Position numbers and translations under genes: made by a program
Shown: positions 32,958 to 43,400 of the stretch, piece after piece
Layout: every line of letters begins with the position of its first letter
How positions within the stretch are numbered: the stretch's first letter is position 1
Notes under the pieces: generated by a model
The model's input: the letters and a program-made list of their open reading frames with translations, nothing else
Database searches by the model: none
Told to the model about the DNA's origin: nothing
NCBI RefSeq assembly: GCF_900107395.1
Contig: NZ_FNPW01000024.1
Location: 1-55,748, forward strand
Length of the DNA: 55,748 nt
Origin: Pseudomonas sp. NFIX28
GTDB taxonomy: Bacteria; Pseudomonadota; Gammaproteobacteria; Pseudomonadales; Pseudomonadaceae
Direction: 5' to 3'

Positions 32958-35096
32958 ATGAGCGAACAAGGAAGGGGCGCCGAGTCGCCCACGCCAGACA
33001 CTGGCTTGGTTTGTCTGGTGATGCTGGCCCGGTTTCATTCGGTGGCGGCGTCCGCCGAGCAACTGGCCCACGAATTCGCTCCAGAGAACCAGCCGTTCAC
33101 CCAGCGCGAACTGCTGCTCGCCGCCCGCAAGCTGGGGCTCAGGGCCAAGTCGGTCAGCACCTCCATCGCGCGTCTGGAGCGCACGCCTTTGCCGGCGATC
33201 GCGGCCGATGGCGACGGCAGGTTTTTCATCATTGCCAAGCTGGACCAGGGCCAGGCGCTGATCCAGGACCCGCGTGCGGATCGGCCTGAGGTCATCTCCT
33301 TCGAGACCCTGGCCGCACGCTGGACCGGCGAGCTGGTGCTGCTGCGTTCCGAAGCCGGGTTGCCGGGGGAAACCTCGCGGTTCGATTTCACCTGGTTTAT
33401 TCCCGCCATCGTCAAATACCGCAAGTTGCTGGGCGAGGTGCTGCTGGTGTCCTTTGCCCTGCAGCTGTTTGCCCTGGTGACGCCGTTGTTTTTCCAGGTG
33501 GTGATGGACAAGGTGCTGGTGCACCACGGGCTGACCACCCTGGATGTCATCGCCGCCGGATTGCTCGGCATCATGCTGTTCGAGTCGGCCTTGAGCGGCT
33601 TGCGCAGCTACGTGTTCGCCCATACCGCCAGCCGTATCGATGTGGAGCTGGGCTCGCGTTTGTTCCGCCATCTGATCAACCTGCCGCTGGCGTATTTCCA
33701 GGCGCGCCGGGTCGGTGATTCGGTGGCCAGGGTGCGCGAGCTGGAGAACATCCGCAGCTTCCTGACCGGCAACGCCATTACCTTGTTGCTGGACGTGCTG
33801 TTCTCGCTGGTGTTCATCCTGGTGATGTTCTACTACAGCGGCTGGCTGACCCTGGTGGTGCTGTTGTCGCTGCCGCTGTACGTGCTGGTCTCGCTATTTG
33901 TCACCCCGCTGCTGCGCGCCCGCTTGCAGGACAGTTTCACCCGCGGCGCGGAGAACCAGGCGTTCCTGGTGGAAACGGTGAACGGCATCGACACGGTGAA
34001 GTCCATGGCCGTCGAGCCCCAGGCTATTCGCAAGTGGGACAACCAGATGGCCGCTTATGTCGCGGCCGGGTTCAAGACCCAGACCTTGTCCACTATCGCC
34101 AACGAGAGCGTGTCGCTGATTGGCAAGCTGGTCACGGTCGCGACCCTCTGGCTGGGCGCGCGGCTGGTGATCGACGGACAGCTTTCGGTGGGCGAGTTGA
34201 TCGCCTTCAACATGCTGGCCGGCCGGGTCAGCGGCCCGATCATGCGCCTGGCGCAGTTGTGGACCAGCTTCCAGCAGACCGGTGTTTCGGTGCAGCGCCT
34301 GGGCGATATCCTCAACACCCGCACCGAGCTTTCCCAGGCGACCCGCAGCGCCTTGCCGCCGCTCCGGGGGCAGATCGAATTCGACCAGGTGCATTTCCGT
34401 TATCGCGCCGACGGCTCGGAGATCCTGCGCGGGATCAACCTGCAGATCGCCGCTGGCGAGGTGATTGGCGTGGTAGGGCGTTCCGGCTCGGGCAAAAGCA
34501 CGCTGACGCGCTTGCTCCAGCGCCTGTACGTGCCCGAGCGTGGGCGGGTGCTGGTGGATGGCATGGACCTGGCGCTGGCGGACGTGTCCTCGCTGCGCCG
34601 GCAGATCGGCGTGGTGTTGCAGGACAACATGCTGTTCAACCGCAGCATCCGCGAAAACATCGCCCTGAGCGATCCGGGCGCGCCGCTGGAAACGGTGATG
34701 CATGCCGCCAGCATGGCCGGGGCCCACGAATTCATCCTGGAGTTGCCCGAAGGCTACGACACCATGGTCGGGGAGCATGGCACCTCGCTGTCCGGTGGCC
34801 AGCGGCAACGCATCGCCATCGCCCGGGCCTTGATCGGCAACCCACGGATCCTGATTTTCGACGAGGCCACCAGTGCGCTGGACTACGAGTCCGAACGGAT
34901 CATCCAGCAGAACATGCAAAGCATCTGCGCCGGGCGCACGGTGATCATCATCGCTCACCGGTTGTCGGCGGTACGCGACGCCAATCGCATCCTGGTGGTC
35001 GACCGCGGGCAGATCGTCGAGCAGGGCAACCATGCCGAACTGCTGGCACACCAGGCCGGCCACTATTCGCGCCTGCACCGTATGCAGCAGGGCTGA
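32958..35096 (+). CDS. Type I secretion ABC transporter, HlyB-like
   Basis: The 712-residue inner-membrane exporter powers secretion of an RTX protein. Residues about 10-135 form a C39-like domain that lacks the peptidase Cys (DTGLVCLVMLARFH replaces the Cys-containing motif). As in HlyB, it binds substrate but does not cut it. A six-span membrane domain follows (about 150-440), then the ATPase: Walker A GRSGSGKST, signature LSGGQRQRIAIARAL, Walker B ILIFDEATSALD, and H-loop IIAHRLS. It shares the operon with the adaptor downstream (92 bp gap). No proteolytic leader removal is expected for the substrate. Confidence 0.92.
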   Translation: MSEQGRGAESPTPDTGLVCLVMLARFHSVAASAEQLAHEFAPENQPFTQRELLLAARKLGLRAKSVSTSIARLERTPLPAIAADGDGRFFIIAKLDQGQALIQDPRADRPEVISFETLAARWTGELVLLRSEAGLPGETSRFDFTWFIPAIVKYRKLLGEVLLVSFALQLFALVTPLFFQVVMDKVLVHHGLTTLDVIAAGLLGIMLFESALSGLRSYVFAHTASRIDVELGSRLFRHLINLPLAYFQARRVGDSVARVRELENIRSFLTGNAITLLLDVLFSLVFILVMFYYSGWLTLVVLLSLPLYVLVSLFVTPLLRARLQDSFTRGAENQAFLVETVNGIDTVKSMAVEPQAIRKWDNQMAAYVAAGFKTQTLSTIANESVSLIGKLVTVATLWLGARLVIDGQLSVGELIAFNMLAGRVSGPIMRLAQLWTSFQQTGVSVQRLGDILNTRTELSQATRSALPPLRGQIEFDQVHFRYRADGSEILRGINLQIAAGEVIGVVGRSGSGKSTLTRLLQRLYVPERGRVLVDGMDLALADVSSLRRQIGVVLQDNMLFNRSIRENIALSDPGAPLETVMHAASMAGAHEFILELPEGYDTMVGEHGTSLSGGQRQRIAIARALIGNPRILIFDEATSALDYESERIIQQNMQSICAGRTVIIIAHRLSAVRDANRILVVDRGQIVEQGNHAELLAHQAGHYSRLHRMQQG

Positions 35097-35188
35097 ACAG
35101 CGCCCGATTCACAGGTTATTTGTTCAGCCAAGGCCCTCGCCGCAGGGTGCGGGGCTGGATGCCATCCGGATTCAAGGACCGATTGCCC

Positions 35189-36616
35189 ATGAGCGCCACT
35201 CCTTCGTTATTGCAGCGCTACCGCGACGCCTGGCAGCACGCCTGGCGCCAGCGCAAAAGCATGGACAGCGTGCAGCGCCTGCCCCATGAGGCGCAGTTCC
35301 TGCCCGCCGCCCTGGAGTTGCAGGACACCCCCGTGCACCCGGCGCCGCGGATCTTTATCTGGAGCATCCTCGGCTTTGCCGTGCTGGCCTTGCTGTGGGC
35401 CTTTATCGGCAAGATCGAAGTGGTGGCGGTGGCGCCGGGCAAGATCGTGCCCAATGGCAAGACCAAGCTGATTCAGTCCAGCGAAACGGCGGTGGTCAGG
35501 GCAATCCATGTCAGTGACGGCCAGGCGGTGAAAGTCGGCGAACTGCTGGTGGAGCTCGACCCGACGGCGGCGGATGCCGACGTCAGGCGGATTCAGAGCG
35601 AGCTGCTGGCGGCCCGTGTCGACAGCGCCCGTGGCGCGGCCATGCTCGATGCGATCAACCAGCAACAGCCGCCGGCCTCGCTGCTCGGCCCGCTTGCCAA
35701 CGCCGGCGCCAACGCCAACCCGGAGCAGGTGCAGAGCGCCCAGCGCTGGTTGCAGGGGCAGTACCAGGAGTACCGCAGCAACCTGGAGCTGGTGGACGCG
35801 GAAATCCTCCAGCGCAGCGCCGAAATCCAGTCGGCCCAGGCCCAGGTGGCCAGCCTGCGGCAAACGGTGCCGATCGCCACGCAATTGGCCGAGGACTACC
35901 GGCGGCTGCTGGAGCAACAGTACGTGGCGCGCCATGAGTACCTGGAAAAGGAGCAGGCGCGCCTCGACCTGCTGCGCCAGCTGAGCGTACAGCAGGCCAG
36001 TGTCTTGCAGTCCACCGCCGCCCAGGCTGAGGCGCGGCGCCGGCGCGACGGCGTGGTGGCGCAGAACCGCCGGGCCATGCTCGACCTGCAACAGGAAGCC
36101 AATCAGAAAGCCGCGAGCCTGGTCCAGGAACTGGCCAAGGCCCGTTACCAGGAAACCCTGACCAGCCTCAAGGCCCCGGTGGACGGCACCGTGCAACAAC
36201 TGGCGATCCACACCGTCGGCGGCGTGGTCACCCCGGCCCAGCCGTTGATGGTCATAGTCCCCGCCGACCAACCGGTCGAAGTCGAAGCGATGCTGGAAAA
36301 CAAGGACGTGGGCTTCGTCCGCGCCGGCCAGCCGGTCACGGTCAAAGTGGAAACCTTCACCTTCACCAAATACGGCACCGTCGACGGCGAAGTGCTGAAT
36401 GTCTCGAACGACGCCATCGAAGATGAGAAGCGCGGGCCGATCTACAGCAGCCGCATTCGCCTGAAGTCCGATCACCTGCTGGTCAATGGCCAACGCGTGG
36501 CGCTGTCGCCGGGCATGTCGATCACCGCGGAAGTGAAGACCGACCAGCGCCGAGTGATCGACTACTTCCTGAGCCCCTTGCAACAGCATGTGGATGAGAG
36601 TCTGCGTGAGCGCTAG
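35189..36616 (+). CDS. Type I secretion membrane-fusion protein, HlyD-like
   Basis: The 475-residue adaptor links the ABC transporter to the TolC-like channel. A short cytoplasmic N-terminus with an amphipathic helix is followed by one membrane span (IFIWSILGFAVLALLWAFIG), the lipoyl half (VVAVAPGKIVPNGKTKLIQS), long coiled-coil helices (about 130-330), the second lipoyl half (TSLKAPVDGTVQQLAIHTVGGVV) and a beta-barrel part ending in VIDYFLSPLQQHVDESLRER, typical of the HlyD family. The ATG at 35189 has AAGGA upstream. Confidence 0.92.
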   Translation: MSATPSLLQRYRDAWQHAWRQRKSMDSVQRLPHEAQFLPAALELQDTPVHPAPRIFIWSILGFAVLALLWAFIGKIEVVAVAPGKIVPNGKTKLIQSSETAVVRAIHVSDGQAVKVGELLVELDPTAADADVRRIQSELLAARVDSARGAAMLDAINQQQPPASLLGPLANAGANANPEQVQSAQRWLQGQYQEYRSNLELVDAEILQRSAEIQSAQAQVASLRQTVPIATQLAEDYRRLLEQQYVARHEYLEKEQARLDLLRQLSVQQASVLQSTAAQAEARRRRDGVVAQNRRAMLDLQQEANQKAASLVQELAKARYQETLTSLKAPVDGTVQQLAIHTVGGVVTPAQPLMVIVPADQPVEVEAMLENKDVGFVRAGQPVTVKVETFTFTKYGTVDGEVLNVSNDAIEDEKRGPIYSSRIRLKSDHLLVNGQRVALSPGMSITAEVKTDQRRVIDYFLSPLQQHVDESLRER

Positions 36617-36891
36617 GACGGTTGAAGGGAAGTTCCCGGCGTACTGCCTTCCAGGAAAAGATGCCTCTTGTTCTTAAGCCATATTTGCTGGTGATCTGCC
36701 TTGGTATATGGCAGCTGCTTCGGAGCTGTAGTGCACAGGCCTTGGTTGTGGGCTTTTGTTATTGCATTGTTCTTGTGCTTGCCTCTCCAGGTACTTGCTG
36801 GAAATGGGATGACGGGAAGGTTTAAGTGGTAGTTGAATTTGTTGGGAACAAGGGTGGGCAAATTTATTAAAACTTTCGGGGAGAGTGGGTT
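36617..36891. other. 275 bp AT-rich gap between the HlyD-like gene and the lipoprotein gene
   Basis: Base composition drops sharply after the HlyD-like stop codon. A hydrophobic 54-codon frame (36661-36825) has a weak ribosome site but no recognisable family. I regard it as doubtful. No clear terminator or promoter is seen. A GGGGAGAG site near 36880 serves the lipoprotein gene. Confidence 0.4.
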
Positions 36892-37398
36892 ATGCATGGA
36901 CTGATCAGTGTTTTGCGTAACGGAGTTTTAGGTGCTGTATGTTTTTTGCTGACCGCCTGTTCAGCACCTGTATCGATAGTGAAGCCCCTGGATGTCTCTC
37001 GGGCTAATCAGTTCGCCAGTGCGCAGTTTGTGGTTAACAAAGCCGGCGACTACAGATTCGCTTTGTTATTTACGAAGGGACATGGTTTAGCCGAGATAAA
37101 TAAGCAAATTGAAATATGGGGTGATCTTGATCATGAAGGTGTAGCTATTCCCATCCATCTTCGGGTCTTGAAAGATGAGCAGGTTTTTTTTGATGAGGAG
37201 TTAGTGACAACAGGTGTGCAGTGGGGGCAGGGGATTGATTATGAAGGACGGAATATTAATGTGGCAGTTAGGTTGATTGAAATTCTGGAGTTGGCGCCTG
37301 GAAGTTATTCGGTTGAAGTCAGTACCCTTGAAGAGTTGGAGGCTTTTCGAGGTATCGAGGGGTTTGTGAAGTTTTCTTATTACAATCCAAAGCATTGA
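36892..37398 (+). CDS. Small lipoprotein next to the RTX gene, possible immunity protein
   Basis: The protein has 168 residues. The lipoprotein signal has lipobox LTAC (Cys23) followed by Ser, so the mature protein should sit in the outer membrane facing the periplasm. The mature domain is mostly beta (ASAQFVVNKAGDYRFALLF, IPIHLRVLKDEQVFFDEEL, LELAPGSYSVEVSTLEELEAF). It resembles DUF5625-type proteins as I recall them, which needs checking. The gene is AT-rich (about 37% GC in 37081-37140), like the 5' end of the RTX gene 31 bp downstream, and very unlike the secretion genes. Position, size and export fit an immunity role against the N-terminal domain of the RTX protein. This is an inference. 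Confidence 0.7.
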   Translation: MHGLISVLRNGVLGAVCFLLTACSAPVSIVKPLDVSRANQFASAQFVVNKAGDYRFALLFTKGHGLAEINKQIEIWGDLDHEGVAIPIHLRVLKDEQVFFDEELVTTGVQWGQGIDYEGRNINVAVRLIEILELAPGSYSVEVSTLEELEAFRGIEGFVKFSYYNPKH

Positions 37399-37429
37399 AG
37401 CAATCTTAGGTTGAAGAGGGAGCGTTAAA

Positions 37430-40400
37430 GTGGAAAAGAAATACAGTGTTACCTATAAGGTTGCAAGGGCGGGGGCGGAATACGAATATCAGAAAAATAA
37501 AGGTGAGCACAAAGAGGGCGATATTCATTCGTCGTCTGGTGGACATATGTGGTACTCCTTGAGTGATGGTGCAGGCTATAAGCAAAGTTATGGTTTTGAG
37601 TCCGTTCACGACCAGATGCGTGGTGAGGGGCAGGTAGGTGGTTATGATGATGCAGGTTACAAGCAGACAGCATATGAAGTAAGTGTGGTGTTGACTGAGG
37701 ATCAGTTTAATAAGTTAAAGAGTTTTTCGCAGGATCCTACGTCGCTCGGATTTGATAATACGCGTTATAGGCTTCTAACTAATAGCTGCGTGGATTTCGT
37801 ATATGCTTCACTTAAATCCATTGGTTTTAATGGCAAGGGTTTCGAAGGCGCTCTTTTTCCAGCAGATAATATAAATCCGCTCAACAATCTTCTGCATACG
37901 TATGGCGCCCAGATCATTCGTGACGACTTGACCCGTCACGGCGAATATTATGAAGCGAAAGACGGTCAGCAATGTTTATGGCTTGGCGTGGGTGATGTCT
38001 CTACTGCCCCTCAGACACCCGGCCTGATCAACATCGACATCAACCCTTCCCCCCAACCCCAACAGCACATCCAGGGCGAAAGCAAAGCCCAGCAGGACGT
38101 CGCCAACGGCTATATCCAGAACGCCGCGACGCACAATATCTTTGCCGTCGGCGGCATTCTCAACAAAACCGACTTCACCTCGACCCAGATGTCCAGCCTG
38201 GCCTCGGGCGGTATTCGTCCCGGTGAGATGCAGCTCGACCCCAATGCCCGGCCCAACACCTACTTGTCGAATTTCTACCAGACCCCGGACAGCACCAAGC
38301 CGGACTTCAGCCTGCGCAATGCCGTGACCCTGAACGGTCTGTCGGCCATGACCACCTTCAACACCTACGTCGACCCGCTGTTGCTGGACCTGACCGGTAA
38401 CGGCGTGCACATGACCGACATCCGTGACGGCGTGCTGTTCGACACTGACCACAGCGGCACGCTCAAGCGCAGCGGCTGGGCCGATCGCAGCACCGGCATG
38501 CTGGTGATCGACGATGGCAGCGGCCAGATCAAGGACGTCAGCCAGATGTTCTCCGAGTATTACGGCGGCAAGGCCGGGGTGAACGGCGCGGCGGGCGAGG
38601 CGAAGTTCAAGGATGGGTTCGCCGCCCTGGCCAGCGAGGATGGCAACAAGGACGGCGTGATCGATCAGCGCGATCCGATCTGGAGCAAGCTGCGGGTCTG
38701 GGTCGACGGCACCCATGACGCGAAAGTCGATGCCGGCGAACTCAAGACCCTGGCCGAGCTGGGCATCACCCAGATCAACGTGCGGGCCGCGGCGTCCACT
38801 CAAACCGAAGTGCGGGACGGCAACCGCGTACTCGCCACCGGTTCGTTCACCATCAATGGCAAGAGCCAGGAAGCGCTGGCGGTGGATTTCCTCGGTGACC
38901 CGGTCAGTAATACCCTGAGCGCCCAGGGCGCGGGCACCAAGGTGACCTCGACCAGCAACGGCATCACCACCACCGCCTATGCCAGTCAGAGCACCACGGG
39001 CGAAACCCTGGACGCGGCGCAGCTGGGCGTGGGCAACCTGTACGGCGGCAGCGGCAACGACACGCTGATCGCCGCGCCGGCCGGCGGCTGGCTGGTGGGT
39101 GGCGGCGGCAGCAACACCTATGTCGGCGGCAAGGGCGACGACGTGTTTGTGGTCAGCGCCTCGGACGACATGAAGAACATCCACGGCAACGGCGGCCACG
39201 ATACGGCGATCGTCGTCGGCGACAAAGGCGTGGTGCTGAACATGGCCCAGGCCGGCCTGACCATTGCCCAGGGCGGCAGCGGCAACGACACGATCATGAG
39301 TGGCGGCAGCGGCAGTGCCTTCATCAAGGGCGGCTCCGGCAATTCGACCCTGGTGGGCGGGGCGGGCAGCGACGTGCTGGTCGGTGGCAGCGGCCACAAC
39401 ACCATCATCGGCGGCAGCGGCAAGGCGGTGATCTACGCCGGGCCCCAGGGCGACGTGATTTACGCCGCCGAAGGCGGCAGCATCATTCACGCCGGTGGCG
39501 GTGCCGACCGGATTTTCGGCGGTGCCGGCAATGACGTGATCGAAGTCGGCCACGGCAACGCGACCATCGACGGCGACGGCGGGATCAACCTGGTGACCCT
39601 GCACGGCAACCATGGCGACTACCGCATCACCCGCACTGACGGCGGCTATGAGGTGGCCGACAAGGTCGCCGGGCGCGACGGTACGGTGACCCTGAAAAAC
39701 ATCCAGAAGCTGAATTTCTCGGATATCTCGGCGGTCGATCTGCAGACCCCCAACGCCATGCCGGTGGCCGATGTGCTGACCCTCGACCAGGACGGCAAGG
39801 CCTTCAACCGGACCCAGGCCCACCTGATTGCCGCGCAGAGCTTGCTGGCCAACGATCAACATCTCAACAGCCAGGGCGCGCTGCGCATCGCCAACGTCGG
39901 TGACGCGGTCGGCGGCACTGTCAGCCTCACGGCCCAGGGCGACGTGCTCTTCACTCCGGATGCCCACTACACCGGGCTGCTCAGCTTCAAGTACGGCGTG
40001 GTCGATGCCGCCGGCAACCTGTCGGCTTCGGTGGTGGACCTGAGCAGCGGGCAGACCGCGCCGATGCGCGCCGGGGTGACCTTGCTGACCCCGGAAGTGC
40101 CGCTGGACCCCTTGGCGGCCCAGGAGTGGTACCTCAGCGACACCAACGTGCTGCCGGTCTGGCAGGACTACACCGGCAAGGGCGTGCGCATCGGTCAGTT
40201 CGAGCCGGGTGGCCAGTTCGCCACCGCGCCGGAGATCTTCGACATCGCCCACCCGGACCTGGCCGCCAACGTCGACCAGGCCTGGCTGCAGACCCAGCAG
40301 AGCAACGGCAGCTTGCCGGGCCTGGTGTCCAACCACGCCACCATGGTGGCGGGGGTGATGGTCGCGGCCAAGAATGGCACGGGCGGAGTAGGGGTGGCCT

Positions 40401-43400
40401 ACGGCGCGACGCTGGGCGGCTACTACCTGGCCAACAGCGGCGCCGACCTCGCCGGGCTGGGGCACATGGTCAGCTTCGACATTGCCAACAACAGCTGGGG
40501 CTTCACCAACGATTTCGCCCTCAGCAGCTTCCAGGACGGCTTCGTCAACACCGCCACGGCGCTGAGCATGAATGCCCAGTACGCCGCGAGTAACGGTCGT
40601 GGCGGCCTGGGCACGATCATTGTCGCGGCCGGCGGCAACAGCCGCGCGACCGGCGGCAATGCCCAGGGCTCCTTGACCAACAACAACCGCTTCTCGGTGG
40701 AAGTCGGCGCGATCAATGCCCAGGGCGACTTGTCGACCCTGCAGATCGGTTCCTCGCCGTTCTCCAACCCGGGCGCCAGCCTTCTGGTGTCGGCGCCGGG
40801 CAGCAACGTGGTGTCCACCAGCCATATGCTGGAAACCGATCGTGGCTCGACCTTCGGCAACGACTACACCAGCATGCAGGGCACCAGCTTTGCCGCGCCG
40901 ATCGTCTCCGGCATCGTCGCGCTGATGCTCGAGGCCAACCCGAACCTGGGCTATCGCGACGTGCAGCAGATCCTCGCGTTGTCGGCGCGCAAGATCAACG
41001 ATCCGTCTACCCAGTGGAGCGACAACGCCGCCCACAACTGGAACGGCGGCGGCATGCACACCAGCAACGACTACGGCTTCGGCGAAGTCGACGCGCGGGC
41101 CGCGGTGCGCCTGGCCGAAGCCTGGATGACCCAGAGCACCGGTGCCAACGAATATGTCTACAGCGCCTCCAGCGGCGCCCTGGGCAAGAACCTGGTGGCG
41201 GGGGGCACGCTGAGCACGTCCATCGCCATGAATGCTGGCCTCAATGTCGAGCACGTCGAGATCGATTTCGACGCCCAGGTGGGCCGCCTTGGCGACCTGA
41301 CGCTCAAGCTGATCTCGCCCGACGGCACCCAGAGCATCCTGCTCAACCGCCAGGGCAAGGTGCCGGACGGCATGCCGGGGGCGAGCGCCACGGACCTTGG
41401 CAGCACGCAGTCGGGATCGTTCAAATACACCTTCATGACGACCCATGACTTCGGCGAGCGCTCGGCGGGCAACTGGACCTTGCAGGTGAGCGATTCGGCT
41501 TCCGGCCTGCCGGTCACGCTCAATGCCTGGTCGCTGCGCTTATACGGCAGCAAGAGCACCCCGGACGACACCTACTTCTACACCGACGAATACCTCAAGT
41601 CGGTGGTCGGGCATGCCAACCGTGGCGTCCTGGACGACGCGGTCAACGGTGTCGCGGGCGGGCGCAATACCCTCAACGCGGCGGCGGTGTCGGGAGATAG
41701 CTCGGTCAACCTGCTGACCGGTGTCGCCAGCCTCGGCGGCGCGGCGTTGACGGTGAAAAATCCGGCGAGCATTCAGAACATCGTCACCGGCGACGGCAAC
41801 GATGTGCTGGTGGCTGGCAATGCCGATGCCTTGCTCGATGGCGGACGTGGCAACAACAGCCTGGCGGGTGGCGCGGGCAAGGACTTCTTTGTGGTTCATC
41901 GCCGTGCTGGTGGCAGCGATGTGATCAACAACTTCGAGGCCTCCCGTGGCGAGATCATCGACCTGGTGGGTTTTGTCGGGAAGAAGTTCACCGACCTGGT
42001 GCTCAGCCAGCAAGGCGCGGACGTCAAGATCGACCTGGCCAAGGGCCAGAGCATTGTCCTGAAGAACCAGTCGCTGGCCGGCATCGGCGCGGCGAACTTC
42101 AAGTTCCAGGACACCTTTGTCGCCCCGACGGCCTACGTCAACAGCGATGCCTCGGCGGTCAAGCCGCAGGAAGGCCTGGGCACCGTGCTGCTCAACGGCG
42201 GCGGCAAGGGCGTGATGTACAGCAGCGACGCCCAGGGCAAGATGGTGGCTTCGCTGAGCGGCACGATCTACAGCCATGACAGCGCGACTTCGGATGTGTT
42301 TGTGGTGGCGGCCCAGTCGGGCGTCAAGGACTACAACAACGCCTTGCGCGGCTTCCGCCATGGCATCGACAAGATCGACCTGCGCCAGACCGGGGTGACC
42401 GATTTCAGCCAGCTGACCATCGAGCACAAGAATCGCGCCACTCTCAACGGCCTGACGCAGATTCATGGCGTGTATGTGACGCGGACCGGCGCCCAGGGCG
42501 CCGACTCGAACGTCAACCTGCTGTACCTGGACGCGCTGGATGTGGCGCAGGTCAGCGCTTCGGACTTCATCTTCGCCGAGCATGCGCCGGATGTAGTGCC
42601 GACCGTAGGTCCGGTGCCTGCTGTGACCGAGCAGCCGACGGTGACTGTGCCGGGTACGCTGACGCCGATTGTCGAGCGTCCTGATGTCGACAAGCCTGTT
42701 GTGGTGCCGCCGCTGCCGCCTGTTGATCTGCACCCGACCATCAACGTTCCGGTGGTCGATCCGGTATTGCGACCTTCGGTGACGATCCCGGACATCACCC
42801 TGCCGGAACACAAGACGATCGAGCAGATCCTCGCCGAACGCGGCGTCGACCTGAATCCGAAAGTGCCGGAACACAAGACCATCGACCAGATCCTGGCCGA
42901 GCGTGGCGGCAACCAGGGGCCGACGGTTCCCGAACGCAAGACCATCGAGCAGATTCTCGCCGAGCGCGGCATCGGTTCGCTGGAGCCGTCGAAGGTGCCG
43001 GATATCGGCCCGGTCGGGCGTGATCATGTGGGACGGACCCCGGTGGACGTGCCGCGCCCAAGGCCGATTGTGATTCCCGATATCCCAATGGTCGATACGA
43101 GCCATCGCGACCTGAATATTGCGAGTCACCCGCGAGTCACCGTGCCGGATATCCCGTTGGTGCAGGACCCACGTATGAAGTTCGACGATATCCCGGCGGT
43201 GGCCGATACCGAGGACTTCTCCTTTGCGTCGCTCCGCGACCGGATCCGCGTACGTCCCACTCCGACGACCGTGGACCCGGTGCCGACTTCGTCGCGCGAC
43301 CCGCTCACGCTGAGCCCGTTGTCGACGGTCGATCCCGCGCCAGTGGCCAGCGACCCCAATACCATGACGGTCCAGGGGTTCTTCGCCGATGTCACTCTGG

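Noticed and set aside
34034..35188. Upstream in-frame extension of the HlyD-like gene into the ABC transporter gene
   Set aside because: The translation before 35189 is an out-of-frame reading of the transporter. The ATG at 35189 has AAGGA upstream and starts the known fold.
36661..36825. A 54-codon hydrophobic frame before the lipoprotein gene
   Set aside because: It has a weak ribosome site, no lipobox at a sensible place and no known family. It is kept only as a note in the intergenic entry.
37976..41446. A 1156-codon open frame on the minus strand opposite the RTX gene
   Set aside because: It mirrors the high-GC3 codon pattern of the plus-strand gene. Its translation is low-complexity and matches no domain, while the plus strand shows clear domain motifs.
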